Origin: an uncultured Acetatifactor sp. | GTDB taxonomy: Bacteria; Bacillota; Clostridia; Lachnospirales; Lachnospiraceae | Length of the DNA stretch: 7,017 nt | Assembly (NCBI GenBank): GCA_910589655.1 | Contig: CAJUTJ010000019.1 | Location: 1-7,017 of the forward strand | Reading direction: 5' to 3' | Shown: piece by piece, positions 1 through 3,587 of the stretch | Position numbering within the stretch: the stretch's first letter is position 1 | How the letters are laid out: the number at the start of each line of letters is the position of its first letter | Translations under genes and position numbers: made by a program | The notes under the pieces: generated by a model | What the model saw: the letters and a program-made list of their open reading frames with translations, nothing else | Databases searched by the model: none | What the model was told of the DNA's origin: nothing

Positions 1-26
1 AAATACTATATCTTAAAACAGAAGGC

Positions 27-70
27 AAAACCGCTGGAACACCCATAAATACTGGTCTACAGCGGTTTTT
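27..70 (+). terminator. Rho-independent terminator-like hairpin
   Basis: A perfect 10-bp inverted repeat, AAAACCGCTG (27-36) with CAGCGGTTTT (60-69), is followed by a short T run that ends the stem (66-70). The loop is long, 23 nt, and holds a nested CCA/TGG pair. The A-rich left foot and T-rich right foot suit termination of a plus-strand gene lying left of the window. Weaker termination in the other direction is possible. No coding region ends next to it inside the window. Confidence 0.65.
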
Positions 71-252
71 ATACTTAACAAACTGTCAAAGACGGGATTT
101 TATCATACTCATGCAAATATTACTATTTTATTTTACATCTTACGTAATAGTTCAGACAGTCCCTCCTGCGAAGCCAAAATCGCGTCCCTATACGATTTTG
201 CGAGACATGAGGGCATCCAAACGCATTCTTTCCGCGTTTTGTGTGCATTCCC
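71..252. other. Stretch without a convincing gene
   Basis: No coding region here has a ribosome binding site plus recognisable protein features. The one clear structure is an 8-bp inverted repeat, CAAAATCG (175-182) and CGATTTTG (193-200), around a 10-nt loop. On the minus strand a frame ending with TAA at 133-135 stays open for about 51 codons and ends in a plausible helix-like tail (SQEGLSELLRKM). It could be a gene remnant, but it lacks a good start or ribosome binding site and I do not call it as a gene. Confidence 0.5.
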
Positions 253-284
253 GTAACGGTTCAGTGCCCTGTCTGAACGGTTAC
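253..284. promoter_or_regulatory. Hyphenated dyad upstream of response regulator promoter
   Basis: GTAACGGTTCAG (253-264) and CTGAACGGTTAC (273-284) form an inverted repeat matching at 11 of 12 positions, with spacer TGCCCTGT. The inner AACGGTT also repeats directly 21 bp apart, two helical turns. It lies immediately upstream of the CTTAC-N6-GTAAG dyad, so it may be a second binding site for the same or another regulator. Function is inferred from position only. Confidence 0.4.
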
Positions 285-287
285 TAT

Positions 288-303
288 CTTACAATTTTGT
301 AAG
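288..303. promoter_or_regulatory. Putative response regulator operator, CTTAC-N6-GTAAG
   Basis: CTTAC (288-292) and GTAAG (299-303) form an exact inverted repeat around AATTTT. The same arms with the same 6-nt spacer occur at 2738-2753 upstream of the ABC genes. The site is centred about 45-50 bp upstream of the likely transcription start, a usual place for an OmpR-family activator. The inference is autoregulation by the response regulator encoded at 512-1201. Confidence 0.5.
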
Positions 304-308
304 CAAGG

Positions 309-336
309 TTCCTTTTGGGTTATACTGTGATACAAT
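309..336 (+). promoter_or_regulatory. Probable promoter of the two-component genes
   Basis: TACAAT (331-336) matches the -10 consensus at 5 of 6 positions and carries the extended TG motif (328-329). The -35 candidate TTCCTT (309-314) is 16 bp upstream and weak, as expected for an activated promoter. TATACT (321-326), with TTGTAA (297-302) 18 bp upstream, is an alternative that would put the -35 inside the operator. Transcription would start near 343, leaving a leader of about 170 nt. Confidence 0.5.
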
Positions 337-343
337 ATAAAAA

Positions 344-479
344 GCATCCGTTCACAAGTATACGGATGCACTTGGCGGACTTATGTCCGGATTTGAGCAC
401 ATGGCGCAGCTTAGGCCGCAATGTCTTAACGATACGAACCATAAGCGAATTCATGGGAAGCTCATAAAGAAGCTCATAA
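344..479 (+). other. Structured 5' leader of the response regulator gene
   Basis: The leader holds an 8-bp hairpin (GCATCCGT 344-351 with ACGGATGC 362-369), then a 5-bp hairpin with a TTAT loop (CGGAC 376-380, GTCCG 385-389). Near its end GAAGCTCATAA is repeated in tandem with a 12-nt period (457-467 and 469-479). Neither hairpin is followed by a T run, so they do not look like terminators. Whether the leader controls expression is unknown. Confidence 0.4.
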
Positions 480-511
480 GGAAACTGATATAGAAACAGG
501 AGGTGGCCGGA

Positions 512-1201
512 ATGCATAAACTATTGCTTCTTGAAGATGATATCAGCCTGATTGACGGACTCACATATTCTTTGGAAAAAAGCGGATTTGAAGTAGAGGT
601 GGCCAGAACCATAAAAGAAGCGGAGGAAAAGCTTATCCGGTGCAAAGAGTATGCTCTGCTTCTGTTTGATGTGACGCTGCCGGACGGGAATGGTTTTAGG
701 CTGTGCGAGAAACTGCGGGCGGCGGGAGACAGGACGCCGATTATATTTCTTACGGCATCGGATGAAGAGACAAGCGTGATCCGGGGCTTGGACTGCGGTG
801 GGGACGATTACATTACGAAACCTTTTAAATTGGGAGAATTGTGTTCCCGCATCAGAGCTTTGCTGCGGCGCAGCTCGGGACAAAACGCGGAAGAAAGCAT
901 TCTGCGCAGCGGAGCAGTGACAGTGGACTTGACAGAGGGAAAGGTGATGCTGCGGGGAGAATGTGTGAATTTTACGGGTGCGGAGTACCGTCTGCTGTGC
1001 CTGTTCCTGAAAAATAAGGGAAGAGTGCTTACGCGTACCATGATTTTAGATAAGCTGTGGGACGGAGCGGGGAACTTTGTGGATGATAATACGCTTTCCG
1101 TGTATGTCCGCCGTCTGCGGGAGAAGCTGGAGGAGAATCCGTCTATGCCGGAGTATCTGAAAACGGTCAGGGGAGTGGGATATCAATGGGAGATGCATTG
1201 A
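512..1201 (+). CDS. OmpR/PhoB-family response regulator
   Basis: This cytoplasmic DNA-binding regulator has 229 residues and should be phosphorylated by the kinase encoded next to it. The receiver domain spans about 1-118, with the acidic pair D9/D10, phospho-acceptor D53 in LLFDVTLPDGNG, switch T81 and invariant K103 in the ITKPF motif. A winged-helix trans_reg_C domain follows at about 134-226, with the recognition helix near residues 190-207 (NTLSVYVRRLREKL) and the family ending TVRGVGY. The start at 512 is preferred because AGGAGG (498-503) lies 8 nt upstream. A GTG at 503 overlaps that ribosome binding site and would add only three residues. Length and all key residues are normal for the family. 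The inferred targets are its own promoter and the ABC promoter, which share the CTTAC-N6-GTAAG dyad. Family assignment is secure; the signal is not known. Confidence 0.95.
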   Translation: MHKLLLLEDDISLIDGLTYSLEKSGFEVEVARTIKEAEEKLIRCKEYALLLFDVTLPDGNGFRLCEKLRAAGDRTPIIFLTASDEETSVIRGLDCGGDDYITKPFKLGELCSRIRALLRRSSGQNAEESILRSGAVTVDLTEGKVMLRGECVNFTGAEYRLLCLFLKNKGRVLTRTMILDKLWDGAGNFVDDNTLSVYVRRLREKLEENPSMPEYLKTVRGVGYQWEMH

Positions 1202-1397
1202 CTGTTTGTGTCCCGGACAGCATGTCCGATAGTGTGTAGGATAGTGTGAGAAGAGTTTCTAACTGCTTTAGCAATTTTTGCTCACAGCAAGGACTGTTTC
1301 GCAGAGAAACTCTAAGTCTCACACCGAGAAATGCCCGAAAACACGGCATTTCTCATCCGGATTTGAGATTCCGCGGAGCGGAATCATGGAGGATTGT
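1202..1397 (+). other. Hairpin-rich 196-nt gap between regulator and kinase
   Basis: Kinase and regulator genes usually abut or overlap, so this gap is long. It contains four consecutive foldable elements: CGGAC/GTCCG (1214-1228); a 17-bp stem with a 3-nt bulge (1244-1260 with 1305-1324) around a 44-nt loop that itself holds TTGCT-CAC-AGCAA; a perfect 10-bp stem GAGAAATGCC/GGCATTTCTC (1326-1354); and a perfect 8-bp stem GATTCCGC/GCGGAATC with a 3-nt loop (1367-1385). The last ends two bases before the kinase ribosome binding site. GATAGTGTG also repeats directly at 1228-1236 and 1240-1248. It could be an mRNA processing or translation-control element, a small RNA, or an inserted repeat. None of the stems has a terminator-like T run. 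Confidence 0.5.
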
Positions 1398-2624
1398 ATG
1401 GAATTTTTGTATGAGAAGAGAGTGCGAAATTTTTTTCTTTGCTTTGTGGCGCTGTGTGTATTTCAAGTGTGCTTTATGGGACTTTCAGGGCTGTTTCAGG
1501 CACAGGTGCTTAGGCGGGCTCTAATGGAACGTGAGCTTGGGGCGGCGTCTTATCTATTGGACAGAGGCGTCCCTTCCACGGTGCTTGCATCCGCATGGAA
1601 TCACAGGGAGGGGACGGAAGCGGGAAGGGCGCTGCTGGAAAAGATCGGACATACGGAGCAGAATCGGAATTACATAATGCTCCTTGCCGAAGAGACTTCC
1701 GTTCCTGTTCTGCGGCTGATGGCGGCGGAAGGGATCCTGTTTTCTGCCATTCTGCTTTTGTGTCTGGGGATTTTCCTGAGGGGGCAGGAACGGATGTATG
1801 AAAAGGCGGAAAAGATCATTGCCGAATATGCGGAAGGCCGGTTCGATACGCATTTGTGGAAGGGCGGAGCCGGAGCGTTCTGTCGTCTGTCCGGGCAGGT
1901 GGAACAGCTGGCGTTGTCCCTTCAAGCAAAAGGGGAAGCCGAGCGCAAAGCAAAGAAATTCCTGCAGGATATGATTTCCGATATATCCCATCAGCTGAAA
2001 ACGCCGTTAGCGGCATTGGATATGTATATGGAAATTCTGTCCGGAGAAGCCGAAAATCCGGAAACCGTAAGAACCTTTTCCCAGAAATCTCTGGCTTCTC
2101 TGGAACGGATGGAGCAATTGATTCAGGCTCTTTTGAAAATGGCTCGTCTGGATACGGGAAATATCGTTTTTGAGAAGAAAAAGTGTTTTATATCGGAGAT
2201 AACCATGCAGGCGGCGGGAGAGCTATTTGAACGGGCAAGGCGGGAACAAAAGGAAATAATAATGGAGGGCCTTCCGGATGCCTGTCTCTATTGTGATCCG
2301 GAGTGGACAGGAGAAGCGGTGGGAAACCTGATAAAAAATGCATTGGATCATACAAAAGCGGGAGGAACCATAAAGATTGCGTGGGAGCGTTCCCCGGCAA
2401 TTTTCAGGCTGACGGTAACGGACAACGGATGCGGCATCGCGCCGGAAGATATTTACCACATTTTTAAACGTTTTTACAGAAGCAGAAGCTCCAGTGACAG
2501 ACAGGGGGCGGGTCTTGGGCTTTCCCTTGCGAAAGCCATTGTGGAAGGGCAGGGCGGGACTTTGTCCGTGGAAAGCAGTCCGGGGGAGGGAAGCGCTTTC
2601 CGTATATCCTTCCCCGTCTCCTGA
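1398..2624 (+). CDS. Membrane sensor histidine kinase
   Basis: Predicted inner-membrane kinase of 408 residues that autophosphorylates on histidine and passes phosphate to the regulator encoded upstream. Two membrane segments (about 11-34 and 108-128) enclose a short outside domain of roughly 73 residues. A degenerate HAMP-like linker follows (about 130-185). The HisKA H-box is SHQLKTPL with H198, and has Q rather than the commoner acidic residue after the histidine. The HATPase domain shows the N box (NLIKNALDH, N314), G1 (DNGCGI, 342-347), F box (IFKRFYRS, 355-362) and G2 (GAGLGLSLAKAI, 370-381). Start 1398 is chosen because GGAGG (1388-1392) sits 5 nt upstream. The frame is open back to an ATG at 1278, but those 40 residues are hydrophilic, are encoded by the hairpin region and have no ribosome binding site. 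The ligand is unknown; the small outside domain suggests sensing within the membrane or through the transporter. Confidence 0.93.
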   Translation: MEFLYEKRVRNFFLCFVALCVFQVCFMGLSGLFQAQVLRRALMERELGAASYLLDRGVPSTVLASAWNHREGTEAGRALLEKIGHTEQNRNYIMLLAEETSVPVLRLMAAEGILFSAILLLCLGIFLRGQERMYEKAEKIIAEYAEGRFDTHLWKGGAGAFCRLSGQVEQLALSLQAKGEAERKAKKFLQDMISDISHQLKTPLAALDMYMEILSGEAENPETVRTFSQKSLASLERMEQLIQALLKMARLDTGNIVFEKKKCFISEITMQAAGELFERARREQKEIIMEGLPDACLYCDPEWTGEAVGNLIKNALDHTKAGGTIKIAWERSPAIFRLTVTDNGCGIAPEDIYHIFKRFYRSRSSSDRQGAGLGLSLAKAIVEGQGGTLSVESSPGEGSAFRISFPVS

Positions 2625-2656
2625 GTCCCGCTTTTTTTGTATTGCAGCAAGGGGCT
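2620..2656. repeat. 37-nt direct repeat, copy 1 (covers kinase stop codon)
   Basis: This 37-nt stretch, beginning CCTGAGTCCCGCTT and ending GCAGCAAGGGGCT, recurs at 2688-2724 with only two differences (both T to C), a period of 68 nt. It overlaps the TGA stop of the kinase gene at 2622-2624. The T7 run right after CCCGC (2632-2638) could help release transcripts, but no strong hairpin ends directly before it. Confidence 0.85.
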
Positions 2657-2657
2657 A

Positions 2658-2681
2658 AAGGAGTCCAACGTTGGACTCCTT
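2658..2681. repeat. 24-nt perfect palindrome between the repeat copies
   Basis: The sequence is its own exact reverse complement, with half AAGGAGTCCAAC. In RNA it would form a stem of about 10 bp with a very small loop. The following bases (TTGAAACACC) are not a terminator T run. It could be a protein-binding site or part of an attenuator: its right arm GGACTC (2673-2678) can pair either with GAGTCC inside the palindrome (2661-2666) or with GAGTCC in repeat copy 2 (2691-2696), which is followed by CGCTTCTTTTG. Confidence 0.75.
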
Positions 2682-2687
2682 GAAACA

Positions 2688-2724
2688 CCTGAGTCCCGCT
2701 TCTTTTGCATTGCAGCAAGGGGCT
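2688..2724. repeat. 37-nt direct repeat, copy 2
   Basis: Matches 2620-2656 at 35 of 37 positions. The GAGTCC at 2691-2696 can pair with GGACTC at 2673-2678 to give a 6-bp stem with a 12-nt loop, followed by a T-rich tail (2697-2706), a weak terminator shape. Its end GCAGC-AAGGG-GCTGC is a small hairpin, only partly kept in copy 1. Confidence 0.85.
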
Positions 2725-2737
2725 GCGGAAAAGGTTC

Positions 2738-2753
2738 CTTACGGATCTGTAAG
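2738..2753. promoter_or_regulatory. Putative response regulator operator, second copy
   Basis: CTTAC (2738-2742) and GTAAG (2749-2753) surround the 6-nt spacer GGATCT, the same arms and spacing as at 288-303. The 10-mer AAGGTTCCTT next to it (2731-2740) also appears next to the first copy (305-314). This is the main sequence evidence that the two-component system controls the ABC genes. Binding itself is inferred. Confidence 0.55.
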
Positions 2754-2808
2754 CTGCCGTTCACCGGATTGTAAGACGGCAGCGGTATACTTTTCCGGTA
2801 GCTGTAAG
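2748..2808 (+). promoter_or_regulatory. Three phased TGTAAG half-sites
   Basis: TGTAAG occurs at 2748-2753, 2770-2775 and 2803-2808. The start-to-start distances are 22 and 33 bp, exact multiples of 11, as expected when OmpR-family dimers bind in tandem on one face of DNA. The middle site lies in the loop of an 8-bp inverted repeat (GCTGCCGT 2753-2760, ACGGCAGC 2776-2783), which may be incidental or a cruciform/attenuator structure. Confidence 0.45.
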
Positions 2809-2847
2809 AGATGGCAGGAGAGCCATAAAGCCGCAGATTTGTCTGCA

Positions 2848-2876
2848 GCCTGTGACGGCTGTCGCTGCACTATAAT
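2848..2876 (+). promoter_or_regulatory. Probable promoter of the ABC genes
   Basis: TATAAT (2871-2876) is a perfect -10 box 28 bp before the start codon. The bases 17 bp upstream (GCCTGT, 2848-2853) do not resemble TTGACA, so the promoter probably needs an activator. A small dyad, CAGCC-N6-GGCTG (2846-2861), overlaps the -35 region. The TGTAAG half-sites end about 60 bp before the -10 box, which is far but compatible with activation from upstream. Confidence 0.55.
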
Positions 2877-2903
2877 CAAGAGAGAAAGGCAAGGTGTGTA
2901 TCA

Positions 2904-3587
2904 TTGGAGATTCTAAAGGTGGATAATTTACGGAAAGTTTACGGAAACGGCGAGAACAGGGTGGAAGCGGTGAAAGGCGTCTCCTTTTCCATGCAAAAGG
3001 GTGAATTCGGCGCCGTGGTGGGAGTGTCCGGTTCGGGCAAAAGCACATTGCTCAACTGTATCGGAGGCTTGGATGATGCGGATTCCGGAAAGGTGCTGAT
3101 AAACGGTGAGGATATTTTTTCCATGGGGGAAAACGAGCGCACCGTTTTCCGCAGACAAAATATCGGCTTTATATTTCAGTCCTTTCATCTGATACCGGAG
3201 CTGGATGTGGAGCAGAATATTATTTTCCCGCTGCTGCTTGATTACCGGAAGCCGGATAAGGAGCGTGTGGAGGAAATTTTGGAAGTGCTGGGGCTGCAGA
3301 ACAGGCGGAAACATCTGCCCGGACAGCTTTCCGGCGGACAGCAGCAGAGGGTTGCCATCGGTAGGGCGCTGATTATGAGACCGGCCCTTGTCTTGGCGGA
3401 TGAACCCACCGGGAACTTGGATTCACAGAGCAGCCGGGATGTAATGGATCTGCTTTGCAAGGCGTCCAGACATTACCGACAGACCGTGTTGATGATTACC
3501 CATAACATGAACCTGACTTCCATGGCAGACAGGGTGTTCCGGGTGGCGGACGGTACACTGGAGGAACTGGGAGGTGTGCAGCAATGA
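2904..3587 (+). CDS. ABC transporter ATP-binding protein, MacB/LolD-like
   Basis: Cytoplasmic ATPase subunit of 227 residues, normal length for the LolD/MacB/BceA group that powers FtsX-type permeases. Visible motifs: Walker A GVSGSGKST (40-48, with V where P or A is commoner), Q-loop Q92 in FIFQSFHLIPEL, signature LSGGQQQR (142-149), Walker B LVLADEP with E167, D-loop NLD, and H-loop H200. The start is TTG: no in-frame ATG occurs before residue 30, and the conserved N-terminal segment around Y13 must be kept. The ribosome binding site is weak (AAGG at 2891-2894, 9 nt upstream), so translation may be modest. The gene ends in an ATGA overlap with the permease gene, showing that the two are co-translated partners. 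The assignment is secure; the substrate cannot be read from the ATPase. Confidence 0.95.
   Translation: MEILKVDNLRKVYGNGENRVEAVKGVSFSMQKGEFGAVVGVSGSGKSTLLNCIGGLDDADSGKVLINGEDIFSMGENERTVFRRQNIGFIFQSFHLIPELDVEQNIIFPLLLDYRKPDKERVEEILEVLGLQNRRKHLPGQLSGGQQQRVAIGRALIMRPALVLADEPTGNLDSQSSRDVMDLLCKASRHYRQTVLMITHNMNLTSMADRVFRVADGTLEELGGVQQ

Noticed and set aside
111..302. Plus-strand open frame of 63 codons
   Set aside because: No ribosome binding site and no recognisable protein features; it runs through the dyad and operator upstream of the regulator promoter.
1246..1524. Plus-strand open frame of 92 codons over the kinase start
   Set aside because: Out of frame with the kinase, it overlaps the kinase start and first membrane segment and has no family features.
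2620..2724. CRISPR array
   Set aside because: Only two repeat copies, one overlapping a coding end, with a palindromic spacer and no cas genes.
2786..2791. TATACT as the ABC promoter -10 box
   Set aside because: No suitable -35 at 16-18 bp, and it lies among the regulator half-sites; TATAAT at 2871 is a better match and better placed.
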